Part shown: positions 1 through 9,806 of the stretch, piece after piece
How the letters are laid out: each line of letters opens with the position of its first letter
How positions within the stretch are numbered: position 1 is the first letter of the stretch
NCBI GenBank assembly: GCA_028713225.1
Contig: JAQTOS010000005.1
Span: 62,001 to 126,000 of the forward strand
Direction of reading: 5' to 3'
DNA from: Candidatus Altimarinota bacterium
Lineage (GTDB): Bacteria > Patescibacteriota > Gracilibacteria > BD1-5 > UBA6164
Length of the DNA: 64,000 nucleotides
Translations under genes and position numbers: made by a program
Notes under the pieces: generated by a model
Told to the model about the DNA's origin: nothing
Database searches by the model: none
The model's input: only the letters and a program-made list of their open reading frames with translations

Positions 1-200
1 TTCTATCTTATACTCAGTCTGGTTCTACTCACCCAGAATTGGATTATTTGACTTATTCAGTGAAAGTATATAATGAATTTTGAAGCTGAATATATATAAA
101 TCCTTTCAAAATAGATACAGGTAAATTTACATATTTTTGAACTGATATTATTCCACGAGAAGGAAAATATTTAAGTAAAGAAATGACTTTAATAAAATAA
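1..200 (+). CDS. C-terminal end of an unrecognised protein (5' end outside window)
   Basis: An open frame enters from the left edge and stops at TAA 198-200, giving about 65 residues that end in YLSKEMTLIK. It contains three in-frame TGA codons, which fit glycine. The fragment is rich in Tyr, Ser, Thr and Asp, without a membrane segment, and looks like the extracellular end of a secreted or pilin-like protein. A prepilin gene starts 22 bp downstream on the same strand, so the two may share a transcript. No family motif is recognisable from this fragment. Confidence 0.6.
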
Positions 201-222
201 ATTATTTTTTAAGATAAAAAAT

Positions 223-1911
223 ATGAAAATAAAAAATAAAAGAGCCTTCACGATGGTGGAACTAATAGTTGTAGTCACTATATTAACTATACTATGAGCT
301 ATTTGATTTATATCATATCAATGACAAATTGAATCATCTAGAAATACAAGTAGGCAAACAGATATTTTGAATCTATGAGTTGAATTAAAAAATCATAAAT
401 TAAAAAATTGAATTTATCCAAATCCAGGAGATTATTTTAATATAATGTATAATTGAACAGGGAATATAGTAGCAAAACAATGATTCATGAATAGCAAAGT
501 ATATTCAACAGAAATAATAACAGCTCCACTAGATCCAAATTATAAAATCCCATATTTGTATTCAGTTACTAAAAATAATCAATTCTATGAACTTGCTACT
601 ATAATAGAGCCTATTGAAGATACAGAAAAAACAAAGACTTATTTAGTTTGAGATTATCAAACAGTAGCAAAAGATATTTTGCCTACAATCTTATTAGCAA
701 CATCAACTTGAACAAATAATAATGTGGAAATATCGAGTTGAACAACAGCTTGAAATCTAAATAGACTTACATTTTTAGCAAATAATAGTAGTTTAAATTT
801 AGCATATTGAAATAATTTAACTACTCCAATTTCTACTCGAACAAGTTTTGATTCAATATTTTCAGAATCAGGAGTAATATATTCTCAGTATCCATGATAT
901 TCTAGCTGTCAGGAAATATATGATGCTTGAAGAAGTGTATGAAGTGGGACTTATCAGATATTAGATACTAATTGAGTAGTTACAAATACTGGGTGTAGTA
1001 TGGTTTTTTGAGTACAAGCATATGTATGAGGGGCAATATATACAAAATGACAAAGTTTTTCTTTTGATTGACTTACTTGGTATGTATCAGCAAATACAAA
1101 AATAGCATACACGAAGGACTCTTGAACTAATGATCTTCCAATTAATTTAACAGATAGTGATAATATATTTGTTTTTGATAATTGACAAACATTAATAAAA
1201 TGAACAAATGCTTTTATAATAAGAACACTAAATCAGTGAGCAACACAGCTATATAATTATGGAATATCATATACTTCATGAAGATTATGGAATGAATGAT
1301 CTATAACTAATTATTGAGCTGATTCAACTACAAGAAAAGCTTCATATACTGCAGATAAGTCAATGCTTTGAGATTATTTTCAATGGTGAAGAAATACTCC
1401 TGTAAGTCTTACATGAACAACAACAAGTTTGTATAATACAACAGGATATCTAACTTGATGAGTAAATTTGTCAACAGATTATTGATTTGTGACAACCTTA
1501 ATTTCTACAGGTAGTTGGTTATGAACTTATCATAATAGTTCATCTTGAATAGTATGGACAAATTCAGGTATATGAAATAATGGACCTTGTCCTAGTAATT
1601 ATCATGTACCCACAACTATTACTATTTGAAGTTGAGAATGGAAAAAAGTTATAGAACTTGTTACGGGGCTTACTTCTGCTTGGACTTCAACAGAAAGATG
1701 AAATTTACAAAAATATCTATTATTACCTATGGCAGGTTATCGTAATTATTACGCTTGAGATTTTGATGAACAAGGAAGTTATGGTCGCTATTGGGCATCA
1801 AGTACTAATGGAGATAATACTTATTATCTAAATTTCTATTCTACCGGTCTTTCACCTATTAGTAGCAATAACCGTGCTTATGGTTTTTCTGTTAGATGCT
1901 TTAAAAACTAA
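223..1911 (+). CDS. Type IV prepilin-like protein with FISUMP-like C-terminal domain
   Basis: 562 residues under code 25. The N-terminus has a short basic leader, then AFTMVELIVVVTILTILGA, a class III signal: cleavage before Phe, Glu at mature position 5 and a hydrophobic helix that anchors the subunit in the membrane and forms the pilus core. The leader ends in Ala instead of the common Gly, as in the second prepilin at 41 kb. The middle is Ser/Thr/Asn-rich. The last 80 or so residues (LPMAGYRNYY ... GRYWASS ... GFSVRCFKN) match the pattern of the Fibrobacter major paralogous (FISUMP) domain, a surface module. I infer a minor pilin or pilus-tip adhesin that exposes this domain. Many of its glycines are UGA. 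A terminator palindrome follows 15 bp after the stop. Confidence 0.8.
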
Positions 1912-1926
1912 ATTTACTTATTACTT

Positions 1927-1968
1927 ATCAAAAAAGACAAAATTGAAATAAATTTTGTCTTTTTTGAT
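1927..1968 (+). terminator. Rho-independent terminator after the prepilin gene
   Basis: A perfect 18-bp inverted repeat (arms 1927-1944 and 1951-1968, loop GAAATA). The 3' arm contains a run of T. It separates the prepilin gene from the suf operon. Confidence 0.85.
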
Positions 1969-2014
1969 ATTTTAATTAAAATATTACTAATTTAGTAATA
2001 TTTTAATTTGTTTT

Positions 2015-2770
2015 ATGATTAGTATAAAAAATTTAAAAGTAAATGTATGAGAAAAGGAGATACTTAAATGAGTAAGTTTGGATTTTGAAATCGGAAAAAA
2101 CTATTTACTTCTTGGAAAAAATTGAAGTGGAAAATCTAGTTTATCTTCGGTGATAGCAGGGAATCCAAAATATGATGTAGTTGGTGGTGAAATTTTAATA
2201 GAGACCGGTATTAAAGGACAGGAAAGACCGGTTTCATTACTAGATATGGCTCCTGATGAAAGAAGTAAAGCTGGAATTTTTTTGAGTTTTCAAAATGTTC
2301 CAGAAATAAAATGAATAAATTTATGAGAATATTTGAGAATTATTTATAATATTCATTTGAAAAATACTAAACCAGAATCATCTGAAATCACTCCTTTTAT
2401 TTTCAAAAGATTTATCAAACAATATTTAGAAGAATTTAAAATAGATGAAGCTTTTTTAGCTAGAGATTTGAATGTCGGATTTTCTGGATGAGAAAAGAGA
2501 AAAATAGAAATGCTTCAAGTGAAACTTATCTGACCAAAATATATAATTTTAGATGAAATAGATTCAGGACTTGATGTTGATGCTTTCAAAACTGTTGCTG
2601 AACTTCTTGCTAAACTTGATAGTCCAAATAATACTTTTATCATTATTACCCACTATTTCAAAATAGTTGATTATTTTAAAATTGATAAAGTTTACTTACT
2701 TGAAGATTGAAAATTGAAAAAAGAGTGATGAATGGAAATAGTTGAGGAAATTAAGGAAAGAGGATTTTAG
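2015..2770 (+). CDS. sufC: SufC, ABC-type ATPase of the SUF iron-sulfur cluster system
   Basis: 251 residues, normal SufC length. SufC hydrolyses ATP in the cytoplasm to drive the SufBCD scaffold on which Fe-S clusters are assembled. Walker A is GKNGSGKSS near residue 39, where the first Gly of GSGKS is UGA; the signature is [14 protein letters not shown]; Walker B and the catalytic Glu are in [11 protein letters not shown]; the H-loop is IITHY. About ten glycines are UGA and about thirteen GGN by my count. No Shine-Dalgarno precedes the ATG. sufB follows after 20 bp, so the pair is an operon start in the order sufC-sufB typical of Patescibacteria and Gram-positives. Confidence 0.95.
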
Positions 2771-2790
2771 GAAAATAAATTTATAATAAT

Positions 2791-4176
2791 ATGAAAGAAA
2801 ATTTAAACTACTCACTTCACTCCACGATAGATGAAGTCTGATATAAAAATATAGCAAGGCCTGGTATAGATGAAGATTTGATTAGACAAATAAGTCTTTC
2901 AAATAATGAACCAGACTGGATGCTTGATATTAGATTAAAAGCTTTGAAATATTTTCAGGATAAAGCTATGCCAAGTTATTGACCAGATTTGTCAGATTTA
3001 GATTTACAAAGTATTTACTATTTTGCGAAACCTGAAGGAGCTGGAGATAATAAATCCTGGGATGATGTACCAGAAAATATCAAAAATACTTTTGATAAAC
3101 TTGGTATTCCAGAAGCTGAAAAGGCATATTTAGCTTGAGTTTGAGCACAATACGATAGTGAAACTGTTTATCATTCTTTGGAAAAAGAACTAGTGGAAAA
3201 GTGAGTGATATTTGATGATATGACTCATGCTCTGCAAAAATATCCTGAAATAGTAAAAAAATATTTTTCAAAATGTATTCCTATAAGTGACCATAAATTT
3301 GCATCTCTTCATTATGCAGTTTGGTCTGGATGAACTTTTATGTATGTTCCAAAATGAGTAAAAATAGAGAAACCACTTCAATCATATTTTAGAATGAATA
3401 TGAGAGCTGGATGACAATTTGAACACACAATAATAATACTTGAAGATGAGTGAGAGGCTCATTACATAGAGTGATGTAGTGCTCCAAAATATAATGAAAA
3501 TTCTCTTCATGCTGGATGAGTAGAAATATTTGTGTGAGAGTGAGCTAAAATGAGATATTCTTCAGTAGAAAATTGGTCAACAGATACTTATAATTTAAAT
3601 ACAAAAAGAGCAATTTTAGAAAAAGATGCTTTTATAGAATGGGTTTGAGGAAATATGTGAAGCTGAGTAACTATGCTTTATCCTTGTAGTATTTTGAAAT
3701 GAGATAATTCAAAAGCGAGTCACTTATGAGTAGCAATGGCTTGAGCAGGACAAAATCAAGATGTGGGCTCAAAAGTAATTCATATAGGTAAGAATACAAC
3801 AAGCGAAATTATTTCAAAATCTATCTCAAAATCAGGTTGAATCTCAACTTATAGATGACTTGTAGATATTAAATCTTCTGCAACATGATCATTTTCAAAA
3901 GTAGAATGTGATTGACTTATTTTGGATGATATTTCTATATCTGATGCAATTCCTACAATCTCAGTTTGAAATGCTGATTCAACAGTAGTTCATGAAGCAT
4001 CAGCCTGAAGAATAAATGAAGATTTCTTGTTTTACTTACAGTCAAGATGAATAGATGAAAAACAAGCTTCAACTCTCATAGTTAATTGATTTGTAAGCCC
4101 AATTTTGAAAGAGTTGCCACTGGAATATGCAAGTGAGATGAATGTGTTGATTGGAATGGAAATAGAAGGAGTTTAG
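2791..4176 (+). CDS. sufB: SufB, Fe-S cluster assembly scaffold subunit
   Basis: 461 residues, usual SufB length. SufB is the scaffold subunit that builds the nascent cluster with SufC and SufD. Family landmarks are present in order: [62 protein letters not shown], and near the C-terminus [12 protein letters not shown] followed by FYLQSRGI, the conserved Glu and SRG region. Most glycines in these motifs are UGA, so a standard-code reading fragments the gene. It follows sufC by 20 bp. Downstream there is a reverse-strand gene before the A-type carrier, so the suf operon is interrupted there. Confidence 0.95.
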
Positions 4177-4198
4177 ATAAATTTTGGGCAAAAATATA

Positions 4199-4216
4199 GC
4201 TCAGCATGTGCTGAGC
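4199..4216 (-). terminator. Short hairpin, probable terminator of the reverse-strand gene
   Basis: GCTCAGCA-TG-TGCTGAGC is an 18-bp palindrome between the sufB stop and the stop of the reverse-strand gene. On the minus strand it is followed within 4 nt by a T run (TATATTTTTG), so it fits termination of the 4225-4533 gene better than of sufB. Confidence 0.5.
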
Positions 4217-4224
4217 AGAGTTGT

Positions 4225-4533
4225 TTATCTTGGAATTTTTGATAATTCTAATGGTTTGTGAGTATATCTCGCTGGAAAATTTCCGGGAACATACTTACCG
4301 TTTATTCTTCTCTTAGGATTTGAAATTTCTTCCAAACCTAGAAATTTTTTTATGGTTAAATATCGTCCACCTGAAGAAATTGTCTGAATTCCATAAATAC
4401 GGAGTTCAGCAGCTGCTAATTCTCGTTTTGCGAGGCTAGCTTTTTTGATATTGTAGTGTTTCACAAAAGCTATCTTTGAACCAGGAGTATAAGTGAATGA
4501 TCCAATTTGTTTTTGTTTTTTTCTTTTTGCCAT
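4225..4533 (-). CDS. Small basic hypothetical protein, UGA-free, with strong ribosome binding site
   Basis: 102 residues, lysine/arginine-rich (begins MAKRKKQKQIGSF), no membrane segment and no motif I recognise. All eight glycines are GGN and none is UGA, unlike neighbouring suf genes where roughly 40% are UGA. AAGGAG lies 6 nt upstream of the ATG, whereas suf genes show no Shine-Dalgarno. It stops at TAA. It sits on the opposite strand inside the suf cluster, between sufB and the A-type carrier. These three traits suggest import from a standard-code bacterium. The basic composition would suit nucleic acid binding, but that is a guess. Confidence 0.75.
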   Translation of the reverse strand: MAKRKKQKQIGSFTYTPGSKIAFVKHYNIKKASLAKRELAAAELRIYGIQTISSGGRYLTIKKFLGLEEISNPKRRINGKYVPGNFPARYTHKPLELSKIPR

Positions 4534-4587
4534 AATAGGCTCCTTACATTTTTTTTATGTTAATTACTTATAATCTAAAAGTTACTT

Positions 4588-4947
4588 ATGTCAAATATAA
4601 ATATAGATAAAAATACTATTTCAGACTTAAATAGTCGCGGGATAAAAAATATAAAAGTATTTTTTTACTCTTCTGGTTGTGCCTGAACAAAAGTAAATAT
4701 AGAGGAAAATCCTGATGTAAGTGATTTAGAATTACTTGAAAATCTAGATTGAATAAATATATTTGCTTCAAAAGAAGATTTAACTAAACTAAAATGATGA
4801 ACTATTACGAAAGTGATGTGAAAATATATTTTTTCATCACAAGTTGTAAAAAGTAGATGTGGATGTGGAAGTAGTTTTAGTTTCGAAGACAAAGGAAAAG
4901 TTTTAGCTTTGCATAAATTGAAAGATTTGAAACTTGGGTGAAAATAA
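4588..4947 (+). CDS. A-type Fe-S carrier / HesB-IscA-SufA family protein
   Basis: About 119 residues, the normal size for A-type carriers, which receive Fe-S clusters from the SUF scaffold and hand them to apoproteins. The three expected cysteines are visible: one in SSGCAGTK near residue 32 and two in RCGCGSSFSFED near the end. The glycine after the first Cys-Ala is UGA. It lies between sufB and the sufD-like gene, the expected context. The alternative, a general HesB-like protein of unknown role, is less likely in this operon. The start is set by frame; it could shift by a base because line counting was awkward here. Confidence 0.85.
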
Positions 4948-4976
4948 AATTTAATAAAAAGATAATTATAAAAAAT

Positions 4977-5642
4977 ATGAAAATAACAAAATGATGATTT
5001 TACTTTTTATCAGATTTTGATAATTCACTTGAAATAGATGTAGATGATAAAGTTGTAATTTTTGATGATTGAGAAAATAATATCTCAAAAATAGAAATTT
5101 TTGGAAAAGCTGATGTTAAAATTTATTGATTTATTAAAAAATCTAGAAATCTAGAAATAATTTCTGCTGGAGAAAAAACGAGTATTTTGGTTAATTATTT
5201 ATTTTTATGACAAAATGATGAAAAAATAGAGGCTAAAATAAACTGAAAAATTATAAAATCTTGAAATAGTTTGGAAATAAATATACTTTGAATACTTGAT
5301 GATAAATCAGTTTTGAAACTAGATTCAGGAGTGGATATAGATTTCCAAGTTGTTTGATGATTTTGAATTACAAATACTGAAATTATATTTTTGTGAAATG
5401 ATGCTAAATTTTCAGGAATTCCAGGTTTGAGAGTAGCGTCAAATGATGTTAAAGCAAATCATAGTTTGAAAATAGATAAAATATCTTATGAAGCTATATT
5501 TTATCTTCAAGCGAGATGACTAGAAGTTGATAGTTCTAGAAATATGATTTTGAGAGCAAAAGTAGACGAACTTTATAAGTATTTTAAACTTTGTAATCAT
5601 TCATTGTATGAAGAACTTGTAACAGAGATTTTTAAGAAATAA
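4977..5642 (+). CDS. sufD: SufD-like protein, shortened
   Basis: 221 residues under code 25. The C-terminal half carries the SufB/SufD core signature: GLRVASNDVKANHSLKIDKI followed by EAIFYLQARGLEVD, matching the His and RG region used at the SufB-SufD interface. Typical SufD proteins exceed 350 residues, so the N-terminal helical domain is missing or much reduced; the protein begins directly with beta-rich sequence. It lies 29 bp after the A-type carrier and before sufS. I infer that it is the SufD partner of the SufBCD complex in reduced form. Confidence 0.8.
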
Positions 5643-5702
5643 AAAAAATCTTTGGAGCATGAACGCTTCCAAAGATAAGTGTTTTTTAAATCTCTTTCGA
5701 GA

Positions 5703-5828
5703 TTAGTCTTGTTCTGCAAAATTTGCTTCAGCTTTGGACGTATTACTTCTAATTATTAGTCCAACTATAACAGCGACTAAAATTAGCAAAATTATTGCTC
5801 CAAAGAATCCATAATCAATGAACTCCAT
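5703..5828 (-). CDS. Small single-pass membrane protein (41 residues)
   Basis: 41 residues reading MEFIDYGFFGAIILLILVAV and so on, then a short charged tail ending AEANFAEQD. One transmembrane helix covers residues 8-27, giving a likely N-out/C-in microprotein. The three glycines are GGA. A weak AGGA lies about 12 nt upstream of the ATG. It sits on the minus strand between sufD and sufS. No family is recognisable. It might be spurious, but start, hydrophobic helix and stop are well formed. Confidence 0.5.
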   Translation of the reverse strand: MEFIDYGFFGAIILLILVAVIVGLIIRSNTSKAEANFAEQD

Positions 5829-5888
5829 TTTATTTGTTTTTCCTTTCTTTGTATTTGTTTATTAACCTTTATAATTAAATTAAATTTT

Positions 5889-7094
5889 ATGTCAAAAAAT
5901 ATGTTTAAATCTGATTTTCCAATTTTTGAAAATAATCCATGATTAGTTTATTTAGATACAACAGCTACTGCACAAAAGCCAAAATATGTAATAGAAGCTT
6001 TATGTGATTTTTATAAAAAAGATTATGCAAATATTCATAGATGATCATATATGTTATCAGAGAAATCTGAAGAAGTTTATGATAATTCAAAGAAAAAAGT
6101 TAAGAAATTTATAAATGCTTCAAGTATTCAAGAAATAATTTATACTTATAATGCAAATTATGCATTAAATATCCTAGCTTGTAGTTTGGAATGTTCGGGA
6201 TATTTAAAATCTGGAGATAAAGTTTTACTTACTATTACAGAACATCATTCAAATATAGTTCCTTGGCTTAACTTAAAGGAAAAAATAGGGATAGAAGTAG
6301 AATTTATAGCCATAAAAGATGATTTTTCTCTTGATATGGATGATTTTGAGAAAAAATATGATGATAAAGTAAAAGTAATTTCTTTTACTCAAGTTTCAAA
6401 TGTTACTGGAGAAATCTATGATTTAGAAAAAATCTGAAAACTAAAAAGGGAGGATACTATTTTCATAGTTGATGCCAGTCAATCTATTCCTCATATGCAA
6501 GTTGATGTAAAGAAATTAAATGCAGATTTCTTGTTTTTTACTGCTCATAAAGTAATGGCAGAAACTTGACTTGGGGTTTTGTGGGGAAAAAAAGAAATTC
6601 TCTCAAATATGAAATCAGTTTTTTCTGGTGGTTGAGCTATAAATTGGGTAAAAGAAGACTCATATAGACAAGCGGCTTTACCAAGTAGATTTGAACCGGG
6701 AACTCCACATATTTCTTGAGCTTTGACTTTGCTAAAAGCATTTGAATATATAGAATCAATTTGAGGATACGAAGCAATTGAAACTTATGATAGGGAACTT
6801 ATAAAATATACTTTGGAAAAGATAAAAGAAATTCCAGAATTACACTTAGTTTGATGAACTAATTTGGATTCTAGAATCTGAGTTTTCAGTTTTTATTTAG
6901 ATAATTTCCATTCTCTTGATATAGCAGAAAAGCTAGCTGAAGCAAATATCTGTGTTAGATCAGGGCAACATTGTGCTGAACCTTTAGCTCTCAGACTTGG
7001 AATATCATCAACTTTTAGAATGAGTTTATATATTTACAATACTTTTGAAGATATAGATTTATTTTTTGAAGAGTTGAAAAAAATAATAAAATAA
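5889..7094 (+). CDS. sufS: SufS, cysteine desulfurase
   Basis: 401 residues, usual SufS length. The PLP enzyme takes sulfur from cysteine to make alanine and an enzyme persulfide for Fe-S assembly. Seen: [11 protein letters not shown] (His that stacks on PLP), [11 protein letters not shown] (the Asp contacting the PLP ring), [18 protein letters not shown] (the PLP lysine in AHK, where SGHK is more usual), [11 protein letters not shown], and [11 protein letters not shown] with the catalytic Cys in a loop typical of class II desulfurases. It closes the suf cluster, separated from sufD by about 250 bp holding a small reverse-strand gene. No SufU or SufE homologue is visible in the window. Confidence 0.93.
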
Positions 7095-7105
7095 TCATAA
7101 AAAAA

Positions 7106-7127
7106 GTACCACGAATTCTCGTGGTAC
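7106..7127 (-). terminator. Terminator of the 7138-7635 reverse-strand gene
   Basis: Perfect 9-bp stem GTACCACGA with loop ATTC. On the minus strand it is followed by eight T, so it terminates the reverse gene whose stop lies 10 bp away; on the plus strand it may help end sufS. Confidence 0.75.
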
Positions 7128-7137
7128 AGTAAACATG

Positions 7138-7635
7138 CTATGGTTCTATTAGAATAGCTCCTTCGCATAAGCCAAAAGCCTCTTTCATATTCTCCTTATT
7201 GGATATTAATAAGCCAAAATCATCTTGTAATAGAATTATTTTATCCTCTTTATTTGTGATATTCTCCATATTATTGTTTATAATATTAAGAGAAATTTTA
7301 TTATCTTGTTTAAAGATTCCAAGGCTTATATCGCGTTTACCAGATTGGTAAACGTATTTTTTATTATCTATAAAAAATACAATATGTGATATATCATTAA
7401 TAACTTGAGAATAGTTATAATATTGTTTTAATTTTTTGAGTTGTTGTACGCTGACGATAAAATCAGTTTCAGCTTCCCACTCTATAAATTTAAAATCTAT
7501 ATCCTTGCCATTAATAAAAAGCATAACTTTTGATATTTTTGTGTGAACAAATTTTTTTGTTAGCTTAGTATCAATATGTTCAATTATAATTTGTCCATTC
7601 TCATCTCTTGGTAATTTCTTTTTTTCTCCACGCAT
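7138..7635 (-). CDS. Hypothetical protein, UGA-free, with strong ribosome binding site
   Basis: 165 residues beginning MRGEKKKLPRDENGQ and ending GAILIEP at a TAG stop. It is soluble and mixed alpha/beta with many Ile, Asn and Lys; no family is recognisable. All eight glycines are GGN, several being GGC, a codon almost absent from neighbouring genes. AAAGGAGGG stands 7 nt before the ATG. It is divergent from the PAS/chemoreceptor pair across a 215-bp gap, and I treat the three genes as one imported block. Possible role with that pair is inferred from adjacency only. Confidence 0.75.
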   Translation of the reverse strand: MRGEKKKLPRDENGQIIIEHIDTKLTKKFVHTKISKVMLFINGKDIDFKFIEWEAETDFIVSVQQLKKLKQYYNYSQVINDISHIVFFIDNKKYVYQSGKRDISLGIFKQDNKISLNIINNNMENITNKEDKIILLQDDFGLLISNKENMKEAFGLCEGAILIEP

Positions 7636-7850
7636 GTTTTCACCCTCCTTTTTTGAGTTGCTTATTTATAAGAATAAATCTCTTTATGTCAATTTATTCT
7701 TTATTTTTTATATTGTATATTAAATCCATCTTAAAAAATAATTTGCTTTAATATTTATTTTCCTTATAAGTAATGGCTATTGCTATGTCTAAGTTATCTA
7801 TTTTTTAGATAATTTAGATGTAGCAATACAAAAACTTGAAGGAGTACGTG

Positions 7851-8315
7851 ATGAGTCAGGAGATTTATTTTCCACCTAAAGAGGGTGCAACAATCGTTTC
7901 AAAAACTGATAAAACAGGTAAAATTACTTATGGTAATGAACTTTTTATTCAGATGTCCGGTTATACTGAGTCAGAACTACTCGGTCAGCCTCATAATATT
8001 CTTAGACATCCAGACATGCCCAAAATTGTTTTTAAGCATCTTTGGATAGAAATTTCAGCTGGTAGAGAAGTCCATGCTTATGTAAAAAATAAGACAAAAA
8101 ATGGAGATTTCTATTGGGTTTACACTACTGTAAACCCGGACTTTGATTCTATAGGAAATATAACTGGTTACTATTCAGTTAGAGTAAAACCTACGCAGTC
8201 GGCTGTGCAAAAAATCTCTGAAGCATATAAAAATCTCATGGGGAGTGATGCAGATAAAAAACTTAAAGAAATCTTAGGAGGAAAATCTTATGAAGAATTT
8301 ATCATCAAGCTCTAA
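7851..8315 (+). CDS. PAS-domain sensor, CetB/Aer-like
   Basis: 154 residues from the ATG at 7851, chosen because GAAGGAG lies 7 nt upstream; a TTG at 7836 is in frame but lacks such a site. One PAS domain spans about residues 12-120: [46 protein letters not shown] and GYYSVRVKP. The [11 protein letters not shown] stretch is typical of FAD-binding PAS domains of Aer and CetB. It ends overlapping the chemoreceptor gene by 26 bp. In Campylobacter, CetB (PAS) and CetA (chemoreceptor) are separate proteins acting together in energy taxis; the same division is seen here. No UGA-Gly codons occur. Confidence 0.85.
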   Translation: MSQEIYFPPKEGATIVSKTDKTGKITYGNELFIQMSGYTESELLGQPHNILRHPDMPKIVFKHLWIEISAGREVHAYVKNKTKNGDFYWVYTTVNPDFDSIGNITGYYSVRVKPTQSAVQKISEAYKNLMGSDADKKLKEILGGKSYEEFIIKL

Positions 8316-9771
8316 TTCTGTTTTAACAAAGACAGGAATTGCTAACAAAATCCAATTCGTAGCATTGTTTGTGTTGTTGGTCTTTGATTTTTTCTTCATA
8401 GATGGACTAGAAAAATATAATTCAAGCCTTTCTCATGCGATTCAGTTCAGTATTTTTACTTTAAATTTTTCTATACTCCTTTATACCTATATTCAGCTAA
8501 AATTTACGAGTACTATCTTTGAAAAGATTACAGATACTCTCAAAAAAGCTGAAAGTGGTAATCTATCTGTTCGTATAACGAATATAAAAGGTGGAGGTGA
8601 AATAGAGGAAGCTCAATGGGCAGTAAATAATTTGCTTGATAAGTTAGAGTATCTTTTAAGAGAAATATCTTCATCTATCTCTATTGCTGCAGATACTCAT
8701 ACTTTTTACAGAAAAGCTTGCAAGAAAGGATTGCCAGAAGCCTTTCACAGATATATTGATTTGGTAAATAATGCAATATCCTCAATGGAAATAGCTTATA
8801 GATCTGAGCTCAAAAATGATTTGAATAACCAATTGATAGAGTGTGATCAAAATAACGCACAACTACAAGTAGTTCAGTCTAATATGAGTGAGGTTACTAG
8901 ATATATTGATTCTATGGTGGGAGAAATTTCTCATATATCGGAACTTTCCAAAACAATTGCGGAATCTTCTATTGATGTTTCAATGGATATGGCAGGTTTA
9001 TCTGAAACATCAAAAGCGACAGAGCTTTTTGTAAATGATGCAAATCAACAAATTTCTGAGATTTCAACTGTTCTAAGTTTTATAAAAGATATAGCGGATC
9101 AGACTAATTTACTTGCATTAAATGCCGCTATTGAAGCTGCGCGTGCTGGTGAACATGGTCGTGGATTTGCTGTTGTTGCAGATGAAGTACGCAAACTTGC
9201 AGATAAAACACAAAAGTCTTTAGGGGATATTGAAATAATTCTAAGTACTCTTAAACAAGCTGCTGTTAGTCTACATGAGTCTATAGATACTTCAAGTACG
9301 AAGATATCGGAAATGACTACAAAAGTATCTAATTTTACTCCACTTGCAGTGCGGATGGATAAAAGTTCAGTAGGAATTAAGTCAAATCTTGAAAATGAGC
9401 AAAAAAGAATTTTCCAATTGCTTGTTATGATAGATCATATTGTTTTTAAAGCGAATTTTTACAAGTCTATGTATTCATTGAAAATGGTCACCAATTTTGG
9501 AGACCATCACAATTGTAGACTTGGTAAATGGTATTCTGGGGAAGGACAAAAATTATTTGGGAAGACAAAAATATTCTCTCAAATGGAAAAGCCTCACTCA
9601 GTTGTACACGATATGGTAATTCAGTCCGTTGAATGCTTAACGGATGCTGAAACTTGTATTGTAAATCGTGATTTTATCGCTGAAAATGCGAGAAAAATGG
9701 AAATTGCTTCGGCTGAGCTTTTTGAATTATTTCCAAAAATGCTCGAAGAAGCTAAACAAATTAAAAAATAA
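8290..9771 (+). CDS. Methyl-accepting chemotaxis protein, CetA-like, with C-terminal zinc-binding (CZB) domain
   Basis: 493 residues. Two closely spaced hydrophobic segments (about 22-40 and 48-67) leave almost no periplasmic sensor, as in CetA, so sensing probably comes from the adjacent PAS protein. A HAMP-like stretch follows (about 68-120), then the signalling hairpin near 267-310 with [20 protein letters not shown] and [19 protein letters not shown], the CheA/CheW contact tip. The C-terminus is a CZB domain: IDH383, HHNC409 with RLGKWY, and PH436SVVH440. The start has AGGAGG 7 nt upstream. There is no UGA-Gly codon among roughly 17 glycines, in contrast to the surrounding genome. Probably acquired from Campylobacterota or similar. 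It needs CheA/CheW-type partners that are not in the window. Confidence 0.92.
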   Translation: MKNLSSSSNSVLTKTGIANKIQFVALFVLLVFDFFFIDGLEKYNSSLSHAIQFSIFTLNFSILLYTYIQLKFTSTIFEKITDTLKKAESGNLSVRITNIKGGGEIEEAQWAVNNLLDKLEYLLREISSSISIAADTHTFYRKACKKGLPEAFHRYIDLVNNAISSMEIAYRSELKNDLNNQLIECDQNNAQLQVVQSNMSEVTRYIDSMVGEISHISELSKTIAESSIDVSMDMAGLSETSKATELFVNDANQQISEISTVLSFIKDIADQTNLLALNAAIEAARAGEHGRGFAVVADEVRKLADKTQKSLGDIEIILSTLKQAAVSLHESIDTSSTKISEMTTKVSNFTPLAVRMDKSSVGIKSNLENEQKRIFQLLVMIDHIVFKANFYKSMYSLKMVTNFGDHHNCRLGKWYSGEGQKLFGKTKIFSQMEKPHSVVHDMVIQSVECLTDAETCIVNRDFIAENARKMEIASAELFELFPKMLEEAKQIKK

Positions 9772-9804
9772 AGACCTTGGATTTTATCCGAGGCCTTTTT
9801 CTTT
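9768..9804 (+). terminator. Terminator after the chemoreceptor gene
   Basis: AAGACCTTGG pairs imperfectly with CCGAGGCCTT across a 7-nt loop and is followed by TTTTTCTTTG. It sits at the chemoreceptor stop and just before the stop of the convergent MBL-fold gene. Confidence 0.7.
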
Positions 9805-9806
9805 GT

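Noticed and set aside
4665-4892. Reverse-strand frame over the A-type carrier
   Set aside because: It is the antisense shadow of a clear HesB-type gene with conserved cysteines.
7836-7850. Earlier TTG start for the PAS protein
   Set aside because: GAAGGAG is correctly spaced for the ATG at 7851, and the TTG would overlap the ribosome binding site.
8290-8315. PAS and chemoreceptor as one gene split by a frameshift
   Set aside because: Each has its own ribosome binding site and complete ends; the split matches CetB/CetA.
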